Source: JAGPUQ01 sp050250395 (GTDB lineage Bacteria > Pseudomonadota > Gammaproteobacteria > Pseudomonadales > Porticoccaceae). Taken from it: 64,000 nt of DNA. Below are positions 8,485 to 17,235 of this stretch, piece by piece (within the stretch, counting starts at the first letter, position 1; each line of letters begins with the position of its first letter). Below the pieces are notes generated by a model. It saw nothing but the letters and a program-made list of their open reading frames with translations. It did not search any database and was not told the DNA's origin. The position numbers and the translations under genes are program-made. The stretch spans positions 8,464-72,463 of the forward strand of contig JBFWOQ010000014.1 in the NCBI GenBank assembly GCA_050250395.1, written 5' to 3'.

Positions 8485-8763
8485 CTATTCGCCCGCGTCG
8501 CCCGACAACGCATCCTGGCTATCGCGAATCTCGGGGTCGTAGCGCGTGGAGGTCCGGAACAACAGGTGCCAGGGGTTGTTCTGCAGGCAGCGCCATTGCG
8601 CCTCACGCACCGCTCGCCCCTGTTTACGACACTGGTCGTGCGACCAGATGGTGCCGCCGGAGGTGGTCCAGTTGTCGCCAGCCGAGGCGCGCATTTGCAA
8701 CTCGTAGCTGGGATAAAAGAGGTACAACACCGCCAGAACGAAGATTGCCGCGCCGATTTTCAT
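8485..8763 (-). CDS. Small membrane-anchored protein of unknown function
   Basis: I do not recognise this 92-residue protein. It starts with one hydrophobic helix (KIGAAIFVLAVLYLFYP), likely an uncleaved anchor or signal peptide. A polar tail follows, rich in Trp and Arg, with two cysteines 14 residues apart (in HDQCRKQ and QWRCLQN) that could form a disulfide outside the membrane. A good ribosome binding site (GGAG, six bases away) sets the start at the ATG at 8763. It lies 24 bp before the MOSC gene and after the DUF1820 gene, all on one strand, so the three may be co-transcribed. Confidence 0.7.
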   Translation of the reverse strand: MKIGAAIFVLAVLYLFYPSYELQMRASAGDNWTTSGGTIWSHDQCRKQGRAVREAQWRCLQNNPWHLLFRTSTRYDPEIRDSQDALSGDAGE

Positions 8764-8830
8764 GTTCAACTCCAGGCTCAGGAGTTGGCGATCCTTTCCG
8801 CGCTTACCGCTACCGGCCGGGGTCTGGGGG

Positions 8831-9172
8831 TCAGGAATCGCCTTTGGTGGTCCGGCTCGATACGACCGGTGCGCCGGGAAACGCCATCACATTGCTGCCG
8901 CGCGCATCGCTGACCTTGCACACACCTTCTTTCTCGACTTCGTCGATGCGCACGATGGAATGCATGGGAATGAAGCTGCGTTTGACCTCGGAGAACTCGG
9001 TCTTGAGCTTTTCTTCAGCCGGATCGACGATCAGCTGGGATTTTTCGCCGAACACGAACTCCTCGATCTCGATGAAGCCCATGAGGTCGCTCTGATAGAC
9101 GTAACGGGCGTAAACCTCGTACACCTGGCCCTGATTGACGAAGATGATCTTGTAGATGGGATCGTTGGTCAT
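8831..9172 (-). CDS. DUF1820 family protein
   Basis: A 113-residue soluble protein with the DUF1820 pattern: IYKIIFVNQGQVYEVYARYV, then LMGFIEIEEFVFGEKSQLIVDPAEEKLK, then RSFIPMHSIVRIDEVEKEG. Members are common in gammaproteobacteria, often near miaB or RNA-related genes, and have no assigned function. Here it is divergent from miaB across a 141-bp gap. The C-terminal 25 residues are poorly conserved in composition. Confidence 0.88.
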   Translation of the reverse strand: MTNDPIYKIIFVNQGQVYEVYARYVYQSDLMGFIEIEEFVFGEKSQLIVDPAEEKLKTEFSEVKRSFIPMHSIVRIDEVEKEGVCKVSDARGSNVMAFPGAPVVSSRTTKGDS

Positions 9173-9275
9173 GCCGAGCGGCTCTGGCGGTTACCGGGAA
9201 CAGGATACCACAGTGAGGCCCCCGACCCGGCTTTTCAAGGCACTTTCCAAGGCGCGGGCGGCGCACCCCATGGGC

Positions 9276-9281
9276 TATAAT
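9276..9281 (+). promoter_or_regulatory. Candidate -10 box upstream of miaB
   Basis: A perfect TATAAT stands 33 bases before the miaB ATG in the miaB/DUF1820 divergent gap. No convincing -35 hexamer lies 16-18 bases upstream, so activation by a factor or a weak promoter is possible. Confidence 0.4.
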
Positions 9282-9313
9282 TCGGCGTCTCGCCCGCACG
9301 CCGCCTGCACACC

Positions 9314-10660
9314 ATGACCAAGACCGGGGAGCGCAAGCTCCACATCGTCACCCAGGGCTGTCAGATGAACGAGTACGACTCCGCGCGGATGCGCGATCTG
9401 CTCGGCGACAGCCACGACCTGATTGCCACCGACGATCCGGCCGAAGCCGATGTGCTGTTGCTCAATACCTGCTCCATTCGCGAAAAGGCGCAGGAGAAGG
9501 TCTTTCACCAGCTGGGACGCTGGAAGCACCTGAAGGAACGCAACCCCGACCTGATCATCGGCGTCGGCGGCTGTGTGGCCAGCCAGGAGGGCGCGACCAT
9601 TGCCCGCCGCGCGCCCCATGTCGATCTGGTGTTCGGACCCCAGACCCTGCACCGGCTGCCGGAGATGATCCGGCAGCACCGCCAGTCCGACGGGACCGTG
9701 GTGGTGGATATCAGCTTTCCCGAAATCGAGAAATTCGATCACCTGCCGCGCCCGGTCGCCGATGGCGTGAGCGCTCATGTCTCGGTCATGGAGGGTTGCT
9801 CCAAATACTGCTCCTTCTGCGTGGTGCCCTATACCCGGGGCGAGGAGGTGAGCCGACCGGTGCTGGACGTGCTCACCGAGGTCACGCAACTGGCCGAACA
9901 GGGAGTGCGCGAGGTGAACCTGCTGGGCCAGAACGTCAACGCCTATCGCGGCACCCTGCCGACGGGCGGTACCAGCGATCTCGCCGAACTGATCGTCGCG
10001 GTGGCGCGCATCGAGGGCATCGACCGGATTCGCTACACCACCTCCCATCCGGTGGAGTTTTCCCAGGCGCTGATCGACGTCTACGCGCAAGTCCCTGAAC
10101 TGGTCAGCCATGTGCACCTGCCGGTGCAGAGCGGCTCGGATCGCATCCTGAGCGCGATGAAACGCGGCCACACGGTATTGGAATACAAATCGAAGATTCG
10201 CCGCCTGCGTGCCTTGCGCCCGGAGATCAGCATTTCATCGGACTTCATTGTCGGCTTTCCCGGCGAAACCGAGGACGATTTCGCCCGCACGATGCAGTTG
10301 ATCGAAGAAATCGCTTTCGACCAGTCGTTCAGCTTCGTTTACAGCCGCCGCCCGGGTACGCCGGCGGCCAGCCTGCCCGACGATACGCCGGACGAAATCA
10401 AGAAACAGCGTTTGCAGACCCTCCAGCACCGCATCAACCGGCAGGCGGCGGCCATCAGTCAGGGCATGCTCGGCCAGACCCATCGGGTACTGGTCAGCGG
10501 TCTGTCCCGCAAGGATCCCGGGGCGCTGCAAGGCCGCACGGAGAACAACCGGGTGGTGAATATCGCGGCGGCCGGGCACAACCTCATCGGCACCTTTGTG
10601 CCGGTGCGAATAACGGAAGCCCTGCCCAACTCGCTGCGCGGCGAGCTGGCCGGATCCTGA
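9314..10660 (+). CDS. miaB: tRNA-2-methylthio-N6-(dimethylallyl)adenosine synthase MiaB
   Basis: MiaB adds a methylthio group to i6A37 of tRNAs that read codons starting with U. It is a radical-SAM enzyme with two iron-sulfur clusters. In the 448-residue protein the N-terminal cluster cysteines are Cys16, Cys53 and Cys87. The radical-SAM CxxxCxxC is Cys162/166/169 (GCSKYCSFCVVPYTRG). The C-terminal TRAM domain covers about 378-445. It is first in the miaB-phoH-ybeY-corC-lnt series on this strand. Confidence 0.98.
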   Translation: MTKTGERKLHIVTQGCQMNEYDSARMRDLLGDSHDLIATDDPAEADVLLLNTCSIREKAQEKVFHQLGRWKHLKERNPDLIIGVGGCVASQEGATIARRAPHVDLVFGPQTLHRLPEMIRQHRQSDGTVVVDISFPEIEKFDHLPRPVADGVSAHVSVMEGCSKYCSFCVVPYTRGEEVSRPVLDVLTEVTQLAEQGVREVNLLGQNVNAYRGTLPTGGTSDLAELIVAVARIEGIDRIRYTTSHPVEFSQALIDVYAQVPELVSHVHLPVQSGSDRILSAMKRGHTVLEYKSKIRRLRALRPEISISSDFIVGFPGETEDDFARTMQLIEEIAFDQSFSFVYSRRPGTPAASLPDDTPDEIKKQRLQTLQHRINRQAAAISQGMLGQTHRVLVSGLSRKDPGALQGRTENNRVVNIAAAGHNLIGTFVPVRITEALPNSLRGELAGS

Positions 10661-10785
10661 GCCCGGCAGCCGATCCAACCCCGGCAGGCTCCGCCATTGC
10701 GGATAATCTTGCGCCCCTATTCCCCACGCCCGTCAAAGTCGCTATTCTTGGCCCGGACCCCCCGACAGGCGTCGCAGTAAACCGT

Positions 10786-11790
10786 TTGAACACCTTAGCG
10801 GCAGTACAGACGCTCACCCTGGAACCCAACGACACGCGCCGTCTCGCGAGCCTTTGCGGCCAATTCGACGAAAACATTCACCAGATTGAAGCGCGCCTCA
10901 ATATCGAAATCCGCAACCGCGGCAATGTGTTCGCCTTTTACGGCGACGATGCCCGCGCCCGCGCGGCGTTGGCATTGGTACGCCAGCTCTATCAGGAGAC
11001 CGCCCGCGACCGGGTTCTGACACCCGCCAAGATCAATGTATTCCTGCAACAGTCGGACATGGAGCATCGCATGCACAAACAGACCGCCGATGTTGGCGAC
11101 AATGTCACGGGTTTCAGCGTCGTTCGCACCAAGAAAGGCAGTGTCCATCCGCGCGGGGTCAACCAGCAGAATTATGTCCGCGCCATCCAGACGCACGATA
11201 TCAGCTTCGGCATCGGTCCGGCGGGCACCGGCAAGACCTACCTCGCCGTGGCCTGCGCGGTGGAAGCCTACCTGCGCTCGGAAGTGGAACGCATCGTGCT
11301 GGTGCGGCCAGCGGTCGAGGCCGGCGAAAAACTCGGCTTCCTGCCCGGCGATCTGGCCCAGAAGGTCGATCCCTACCTGCGCCCCCTCTACGACGCCCTC
11401 TACGAAATGCTGGGCGTGGAAATCGTCGGCAAATTGATGGAGCGCCAGATTATCGAGGTCGCGCCCCTCGCCTACATGCGGGGACGCACGCTGAACAACG
11501 CCTTCATCATTCTCGACGAAAGCCAGAACACCACTTGCGAGCAGATGAAGATGTTCCTCACCCGACTCGGCTTTGGCGCCACCGCGGTGATCACCGGCGA
11601 CACCACCCAGATCGACCTGCCGCGCGGGACCCGGTCCGGACTCCTCCACGCAATCGAGGTTCTCTCAGGCGTCGAGGAGATTTCCTTCACGCACTTCGTC
11701 GCCAAGGACGTGGTGCGCCATCCGCTGGTACAGCGCATCGTCGAGGCCTACGAAACGCACGACCGCACGGTCGGCCCGCATGAGTCATGA
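10786..11790 (+). CDS. ybeZ: PhoH-like ATPase (YbeZ)
   Basis: YbeZ is a PhoH-family P-loop ATPase, usually encoded next to the endoribonuclease YbeY and thought to assist it in RNA or ribosome maturation. The 334-residue protein has Walker A GPAGTGKT (144-151) and Walker B IILDESQ (241-247). An N-terminal region resembles a KH-like fold (ARLNIEIRNRGN). The only suitable start is a TTG at 10786; a GATAAT -10-like site lies about 80 bases upstream. Its TGA overlaps the ybeY ATG, so the two are coupled. Confidence 0.95.
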   Translation: MNTLAAVQTLTLEPNDTRRLASLCGQFDENIHQIEARLNIEIRNRGNVFAFYGDDARARAALALVRQLYQETARDRVLTPAKINVFLQQSDMEHRMHKQTADVGDNVTGFSVVRTKKGSVHPRGVNQQNYVRAIQTHDISFGIGPAGTGKTYLAVACAVEAYLRSEVERIVLVRPAVEAGEKLGFLPGDLAQKVDPYLRPLYDALYEMLGVEIVGKLMERQIIEVAPLAYMRGRTLNNAFIILDESQNTTCEQMKMFLTRLGFGATAVITGDTTQIDLPRGTRSGLLHAIEVLSGVEEISFTHFVAKDVVRHPLVQRIVEAYETHDRTVGPHES

Positions 11791-12329
11791 GCATCCGGAT
11801 CGCGATCGACAACGCCTGCGACAGCGGCGCAGCCGTTCCCGCCCCGGCGAGTCTGCGGCGCTGGCTGCGGGCGGCCCTGCGCCATCTCGGGCGCTCCGAC
11901 GCGCAGGTCGCGATCCGTATCGTCGGCGAAGCCGAGGGCAGCGAACTCTATGCCCGCTACCGGCTGCGGGAGCCGTCCGCGCACCCAGCCACGCGATCTC
12001 GCGCAACCCGCCCCCGCGCCACCCGCCCCCACGCCACCAATGTCCTTTCCTTTCCCGCCGACCTGCCGGAATGGGTAGAGCTACCGCTGCTGGGCGATAT
12101 CGTGATCTGCGCACCGGTGGTCGCGCGCGAGGCGGCGGACCAGCGCAAGGCGGCGGACGCGCACTGGGCGCACATGGTCGTCCACGGCACCCTGCACCTG
12201 CTCGGCCATGACCACCAGGACGACGCCGAAGCCGACCGCATGGAAGCCCTGGAAACCGAAATCCTCGTCGGCCTGCATTTTCCACCGCCCTACGCAGTGG
12301 CGCCGGCGCTCGCTGTCAACCCGTCATGA
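11787..12329 (+). CDS. ybeY: Endoribonuclease YbeY, with a repeat insertion
   Basis: YbeY is a zinc-dependent endoribonuclease for 16S rRNA 3'-end maturation and ribosome quality control. The 180-residue protein keeps the metal-binding motif HGTLHLLGHDH with His133, His137 and His143, and the family motif TNVLSFP (84-90). Just before that motif is an insertion of about 19 residues made of five-residue repeats (RATRP-like, residues 67-83), absent from E. coli YbeY. It is encoded by an imperfect 15-bp tandem repeat. The reading frame stays open, so the enzyme is probably made. It overlaps ybeZ and corC by four bases each. Confidence 0.95.
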   Translation: MSIRIAIDNACDSGAAVPAPASLRRWLRAALRHLGRSDAQVAIRIVGEAEGSELYARYRLREPSAHPATRSRATRPRATRPHATNVLSFPADLPEWVELPLLGDIVICAPVVAREAADQRKAADAHWAHMVVHGTLHLLGHDHQDDAEADRMEALETEILVGLHFPPPYAVAPALAVNPS

Positions 12330-13159
12330 CCGCCGAACCACCCAGTAGACGCGCCTGGCTGAAACGTCTGGTCCGGTTTTTCGCCCCCCGCCTGCGCTCG
12401 CGGCAGGATCTCGCCGACATCCTGGAAACCGCGCGCGACGACAATCTGCTCGACAGTCAGTCGCTCGACATCATCCGGGGCGCGTTTCTGGTATCCAGTC
12501 TGCAGGCGCACGAAATCATGGTGCCGCCATCCCAGATGGTCGTGATCGAAGCCGGGATGAATCTCGAAGAAGTTCTGCAGCGCGTCGTTGACGCCAAGCA
12601 CTCCCGCTATCCCGTGGTGGGCGAATCCCTGGACGATATCCGCGGCATCCTGTTGGCCAAGGATCTGCTGCCGCTGATGCTCGCCGGCCGCGACACCTTC
12701 CGCCTTGCCGACATCGTCCGGCCCGCCACCATAGTTCCCGAAACCAAGCGCCTCGACATTCTGCTGCGCGAATTCCGCGAACAGCGCTACCACATGGCGG
12801 TGGTGGTCGACGAATACGGCGGCGTCGCGGGTCTGATCACCATCGAAGACATCCTCGAGGAGATCGTCGGCGACATCGCCGACGAGAAGGACCGGGAGCC
12901 CGACTGCGCGATCTGCCGTGCGCCCGACGGCAGCTTTCTGGTGGCCGGGCTGACCCCGATCGAGGACTTCAACGACCATTTTCACGTCGCACTGCGCGAC
13001 GACGAGTTCGACACCATCGGCGGTCTCGTGACCAGTGCCTTTGGGCGGCTTCCGGAAGTGGGGGGTTGCATCACCCTGGACGGACTGGTCTTTACCGTGA
13101 TTGCCGGGGACGAACGTCAGGTTCATCAGCTCCGCGTGGCGCCGGTCGCCGACCACTGA
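12326..13159 (+). CDS. corC: CorC/YbeX-type CBS-domain protein
   Basis: CorC (YbeX) is a cytoplasmic CBS-pair protein linked to magnesium/cobalt handling and, more recently, to ribosome and RNA homeostasis with YbeY. The 277-residue protein has no membrane domain. A basic N-terminal helix is followed by CBS motifs (HEIMVPPSQMVVIEAGM at about 64-80, RYPVVGESLDDIRGILLAKDLL at about 94-115, VVVDEYGGVAGLITIEDILEEIVGDI at about 157-182) and a CorC_HlyC domain at about 195-275. It starts in a 4-bp overlap with ybeY; lnt follows after 3 bp. Confidence 0.95.
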   Translation: MTAEPPSRRAWLKRLVRFFAPRLRSRQDLADILETARDDNLLDSQSLDIIRGAFLVSSLQAHEIMVPPSQMVVIEAGMNLEEVLQRVVDAKHSRYPVVGESLDDIRGILLAKDLLPLMLAGRDTFRLADIVRPATIVPETKRLDILLREFREQRYHMAVVVDEYGGVAGLITIEDILEEIVGDIADEKDREPDCAICRAPDGSFLVAGLTPIEDFNDHFHVALRDDEFDTIGGLVTSAFGRLPEVGGCITLDGLVFTVIAGDERQVHQLRVAPVADH

Positions 13160-13162
13160 CCC

Positions 13163-14671
13163 ATGCCCGCTACCCGCCGCGCGCCCCTCGTGTTTCATGC
13201 CGCTGCCGCGCTGACCGGCGCATTGCTGCCGCTCGCTTTCGCCCCCTACGGGCTGTGGCCGCTGGCGCCCCTGGCCGCGGGGATCCTGTGCCTGCTGCTC
13301 ACCGATGCCGCCCCGCGCACCGCCTTCGCGCTGGCCTGGTGGTTCGGTGTTGGCCTCTACGCTACCGGCACCTCCTGGATCTACGTCAGCATCCATACCT
13401 ATGGTGCCGCCTCCGCGCCGCTCGCCGCGCTGCTGACAGGCCTTTTCACCTTGGGCATGGCATCACTGTTCGCGCTTCCGTTCACCTTGTGCGGTTATCT
13501 GAATCTCCGGCGACCCGGAACCGCACTGCTGGGCTTTCCCGCTTTATGGGTGCTCGGCGAGTGGCTGCGCGGGTGGTTCCTCACCGGCTTTCCCTGGCTC
13601 TACCTGGGATACCCGTCGCTCGATACCTGGCTGGTGGGCTGGGCACCCGTGACCGGCGTGCTCGGCATGAGCTTCGCGGTGGCGCTTACCGGGACAACGC
13701 TCGCGGCGTTGGCCAACCGCGCCACCGCCAATACCCTGGCCGCAAGCACACTGGCAGCGGGTATCGTCTGGATCGGCGGCTGGTTGCTGCACGAGCGTAC
13801 CTGGACCGAGCCCGGCACGACCGCGCTCGCCGCGGCGCTGGTGCAGCCGGCGCAATCCCTGGCCATGAAGTGGGATGACGCTGCCGATGGCGCGATTCTC
13901 GCCAACTTCACCGCCACCAACCGCGAGCTGGCGGGGCAGGATCTGGTGATCTGGCCCGAAACCGCGATCCCGCGCTTTCGTCATGAAGTGCAACCGTTTC
14001 TGGACCGCGAAGACGCCTGGGCCCGCGAACAGCGCATGGGCCTGCTGCTGGGCCTGCCGATCGCCGCCGCCGAAGACGTCTACTACAACGGTTTCATGGG
14101 GCTGGGTACGGCGGCCGGCACCTACCACAAACGCCGGCTGGTACCCTTTGGCGAATATGTGCCCCTGGAGTCCTGGTTGCGCGGCACCATCGCCTTCTTC
14201 GATCTGCCCATGTCGAACTTCAGCCGCGCCCCCGAAGACCAGCCGCCGATCACGCTGGGCGCGCTGCGCATCGCCACCGCCATCTGTTACGAAATCGTTT
14301 ACCCGGAGCTGGTGGCCAGCTCCGCTCGCGACGCGAATCTGCTGGTCACGGTCAGCAACGACACCTGGTTCGGCGCGTCCATTGGTCCCCACCAGCATTT
14401 GCAAATGGCGCGTCTGCGCGCCATCGAAACCGGTAAACCCCTGCTGCGCGCCACCAACGACGGCATCACTGCCGCCGTGGACAGCCGCGGTCGAATCATC
14501 GCCAGCCTGCCCCAGTTCGTCCCCGGCATCCTGCGCACCTCCGTGCTGCCGCGCACCGGCACGACGCCCTTCAGCCGGCACGGGTCAACCCCGGTGGTTC
14601 TGTTCTGCGCGGCACTGCTGACGGCCGCCCTGGCGCCCCGGCGGCGCCGCGCGCGCGCGGCACTGCGCTAG
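13163..14671 (+). CDS. lnt: Apolipoprotein N-acyltransferase
   Basis: Lnt transfers a third acyl chain to the N-terminal cysteine of lipoproteins in the inner membrane, so that they can be moved on by Lol. The 502-residue protein has about six N-terminal membrane helices and a periplasmic nitrilase-type domain. The catalytic triad is readable: Glu266 (WPETAIPRF), Lys323 (YHKRRLVPFGEYVP) and Cys375 (AICYEIVYPELV). The C-terminus has a last membrane helix and an Arg-rich tail. Its product is needed for the LptE lipoprotein encoded nearby. Confidence 0.97.
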   Translation: MPATRRAPLVFHAAAALTGALLPLAFAPYGLWPLAPLAAGILCLLLTDAAPRTAFALAWWFGVGLYATGTSWIYVSIHTYGAASAPLAALLTGLFTLGMASLFALPFTLCGYLNLRRPGTALLGFPALWVLGEWLRGWFLTGFPWLYLGYPSLDTWLVGWAPVTGVLGMSFAVALTGTTLAALANRATANTLAASTLAAGIVWIGGWLLHERTWTEPGTTALAAALVQPAQSLAMKWDDAADGAILANFTATNRELAGQDLVIWPETAIPRFRHEVQPFLDREDAWAREQRMGLLLGLPIAAAEDVYYNGFMGLGTAAGTYHKRRLVPFGEYVPLESWLRGTIAFFDLPMSNFSRAPEDQPPITLGALRIATAICYEIVYPELVASSARDANLLVTVSNDTWFGASIGPHQHLQMARLRAIETGKPLLRATNDGITAAVDSRGRIIASLPQFVPGILRTSVLPRTGTTPFSRHGSTPVVLFCAALLTAALAPRRRRARAALR

Positions 14672-14691
14672 GTCGGCCCGCGCCTTTCCCC

Positions 14692-14697
14692 TATAAT
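14692..14697 (+). promoter_or_regulatory. Candidate -10 box upstream of leuS
   Basis: A perfect TATAAT lies 44 bases before the chosen leuS ATG. A small GC hairpin (14699-14712) begins where transcription would start. No good -35 hexamer is visible. If this promoter is real, the in-frame GTG at 14712 is too near the transcript start, which supports the ATG at 14742. Confidence 0.45.
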
Positions 14698-14741
14698 CCC
14701 GCGCTTTCGCGGTGGCTCGCCGCCAGCTGGAACAGCATCCG

Positions 14742-17201
14742 ATGGACGACCAGTATCACCCCGAACGTATCGAGTCGCAGGTACAGAAGGCGTGGGAAAC
14801 CAACCGCACCTTTGCCGTCAAGGCGGACCCGGGCCGGGAAAAATACTACTGCCTCGCCATGTTTCCCTACCCCAGCGGCAAGCTGCACATGGGGCATGTG
14901 CGCAACTATTCCATCGCCGATGTCATCAGCCGTTACCAGCGCATGCTGGGCAAGAATGTGCTGCAACCCATGGGCTGGGATGCGTTCGGGCTGCCCGCGG
15001 AAAACGCCGCGCTGCAAAACAATACCGCGCCCGCGGCCTGGACCTACGCCAATATCCGGTACATGAAGGCGCAGCTCAAGGCCCTGGGTTTCGGTTACGA
15101 CTGGGATCGCGAACTGGCCACCTGCAAACCCGATTACTACCGCTGGGAGCAGTGGTTCTTCACCCGCCTGTACGAAAAAGGTCTGGTCTACAACAAGGTC
15201 AGCGCCGTGAACTGGTGTCCCAACGACCAGACCGTGCTGGCCAACGAGCAGGTCATCGACGGCTGCTGCTGGCGCTGCGATACCCCGGTGCAGCGGCGCG
15301 AAATTCCGCAGTGGTTCATCCGCATCACCGCCTACGCAGAGGAGCTGTTGCGGGATCTGGACCAGCTCGATGGCTGGCCGGAACAGGTGCGCACCATGCA
15401 GCGCAACTGGATCGGCAAGAGTCGCGGCGTGACCATTCACTTCGACCTCGCCGAAGCGGTCGCGGGCAATACCGGGTTCGAGGTCTACACCACCCGCCCC
15501 GACACCCTGATGGGAGTCACCTACCTCAGTCTGGCGGCGGAGCATCCCATCGCCGGGGCACTGGCCGAAGGCGATCCCGATCTCGCAGACTTCATTGCCG
15601 AGTGCCGCCAGCAATCGGTCGCCGAAGCCGACCTGGCGACCATGACCAAGCGCGGCAGGGACACCGGACTCAAAGCCGTGCATCCGCTCACCGGCGCGCC
15701 ACTGCCGGTGTGGATCGCCAACTATGTGCTGATGGATTACGGCACCGGGGCGGTGATGGCGGTGCCGGCGCACGACCAGCGCGACTGGGAGTTTGCCGTT
15801 CAGTACCGGTTGTCCATTGTCCAGGTCATCGCGCCGGCGGACGGCAGTCCCTGCGACATCGCGCAGGGCGCGTTTGTGGACAAGGGCCGGCTGGTGAATT
15901 CCGGCGCCTTCGACGGGCTGGAGTTCGATGCCGCGTTCGAGGCCATCGCCCAGGCCCTGGTCGACCGGGGCCGCGGCAAGGTGACCACCAATTTCCGCCT
16001 GCGCGACTGGGGCGTCTCGCGGCAACGCTACTGGGGCGCGCCCATCCCCATGCTCTACGACGGCGATGAGCAGGTGATACCCGTGCCCGCCGAGCGGCTG
16101 CCGGTGCTGCTGCCGGAAGACGTGGTCATGGACGGCGTCCACTCGCCCATCAAGGCCGACCCGAGCTGGCGCCAGACCACACTCGACGGCACGCCCCTGA
16201 TCCGGGAGACCGACACCTTCGACACCTTCATGGAGTCGTCCTGGTATTACGCCCGCTTCACCTGCCCGGATTACGATGGCGGCATGCTCGACCCCGCTGC
16301 CGCCAACTACTGGCTGCCGGTGGATCACTATGTGGGCGGTATCGAACACGCCATCCTGCACCTGCTGTATGCGCGCTTCTTCCACAAACTGATGCGGGAC
16401 GAAGGCCTGCTGGCCAGCGACGAGCCGTTCACACGGCTGCTGTGTCAGGGCATGGTGCTGAAAGACGGCAGCAAGATGTCGAAATCCAAGGGCAACACGG
16501 TCGACCCCCAGGCGCTGATCGACCGCTACGGCGCCGACACCGTGCGTCTGTTCACCATGTTCGCGGCGCCACCCGAGCAGACCCTGGAGTGGTCGGACGA
16601 AGGCGTTGCGGGCGCGTATCGTTTTCTGCGCCGATTGTGGAAAGCCGTTCACACCCATCTGGGTCGCGGAGACTGCGCGGCGCTCGACGCCACCACCCTG
16701 ACCGGAACGGCAGCCGCGCTGCACCGCAAGACGCACGCCACCATCGCCAAGGTCAGCGACGATTACGGCCGCCGCCAGACCTTCAATACCGCCATCGCCG
16801 CGGTGATGGAGCTCCTGAACGAAACAACCCGGCTCGATCCGCAGGCGCCGTCGGCGCTGGCCGCCGAACGGGAAGCGCTGGAAGCGGCGGTCTTGCTGCT
16901 CGCGCCCGTCGTGCCCCATATCACCCAGGCGCTGTGGGCGCATCTCGGCCATGGGGAACCCATCGTGGACGCGCATTGGCCCACCGCCGATCCCGCCGCG
17001 CTCCAGCTCGATGAGATAACCCTGGCCGTGCAGGTGAACGGCAAGGTCCGTGCGCAATTGCGGGTCGCCGCCCACGCGGATCGCGACAGCATTCAGGCCC
17101 GCGCGCTGTCCGACCCGAATGTACAGCGCTTTACCGTCGGGAAAACCCTTCGTAAAGTGATCCTGGTGCCGCAGCGGCTGGTGAACATCGTCACCGACTG
17201 A
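14742..17201 (+). CDS. leuS: Leucyl-tRNA synthetase
   Basis: Class I aminoacyl-tRNA synthetase that charges tRNA-Leu and edits mischarged products. From the chosen ATG (MDDQYHPERIESQVQKAW) it has 819 residues, slightly shorter than E. coli (860). The HIGH motif is in PYPSGKLHMGHVRNY (His-Met-Gly-His near 49-52), the KMSKS loop is at 578-582, and the CP1 editing domain includes FEVYTTRPDTLMGVTYL. The C-terminal domain has LAVQVNGKVRAQLRV. An earlier in-frame GTG at 14712 was rejected because the extra ten residues lack similarity. Confidence 0.97.
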   Translation: MDDQYHPERIESQVQKAWETNRTFAVKADPGREKYYCLAMFPYPSGKLHMGHVRNYSIADVISRYQRMLGKNVLQPMGWDAFGLPAENAALQNNTAPAAWTYANIRYMKAQLKALGFGYDWDRELATCKPDYYRWEQWFFTRLYEKGLVYNKVSAVNWCPNDQTVLANEQVIDGCCWRCDTPVQRREIPQWFIRITAYAEELLRDLDQLDGWPEQVRTMQRNWIGKSRGVTIHFDLAEAVAGNTGFEVYTTRPDTLMGVTYLSLAAEHPIAGALAEGDPDLADFIAECRQQSVAEADLATMTKRGRDTGLKAVHPLTGAPLPVWIANYVLMDYGTGAVMAVPAHDQRDWEFAVQYRLSIVQVIAPADGSPCDIAQGAFVDKGRLVNSGAFDGLEFDAAFEAIAQALVDRGRGKVTTNFRLRDWGVSRQRYWGAPIPMLYDGDEQVIPVPAERLPVLLPEDVVMDGVHSPIKADPSWRQTTLDGTPLIRETDTFDTFMESSWYYARFTCPDYDGGMLDPAAANYWLPVDHYVGGIEHAILHLLYARFFHKLMRDEGLLASDEPFTRLLCQGMVLKDGSKMSKSKGNTVDPQALIDRYGADTVRLFTMFAAPPEQTLEWSDEGVAGAYRFLRRLWKAVHTHLGRGDCAALDATTLTGTAAALHRKTHATIAKVSDDYGRRQTFNTAIAAVMELLNETTRLDPQAPSALAAEREALEAAVLLLAPVVPHITQALWAHLGHGEPIVDAHWPTADPAALQLDEITLAVQVNGKVRAQLRVAAHADRDSIQARALSDPNVQRFTVGKTLRKVILVPQRLVNIVTD

Positions 17202-17235
17202 CCGCTTCCCGCCGCCCATCAACCGGAACCACGCC

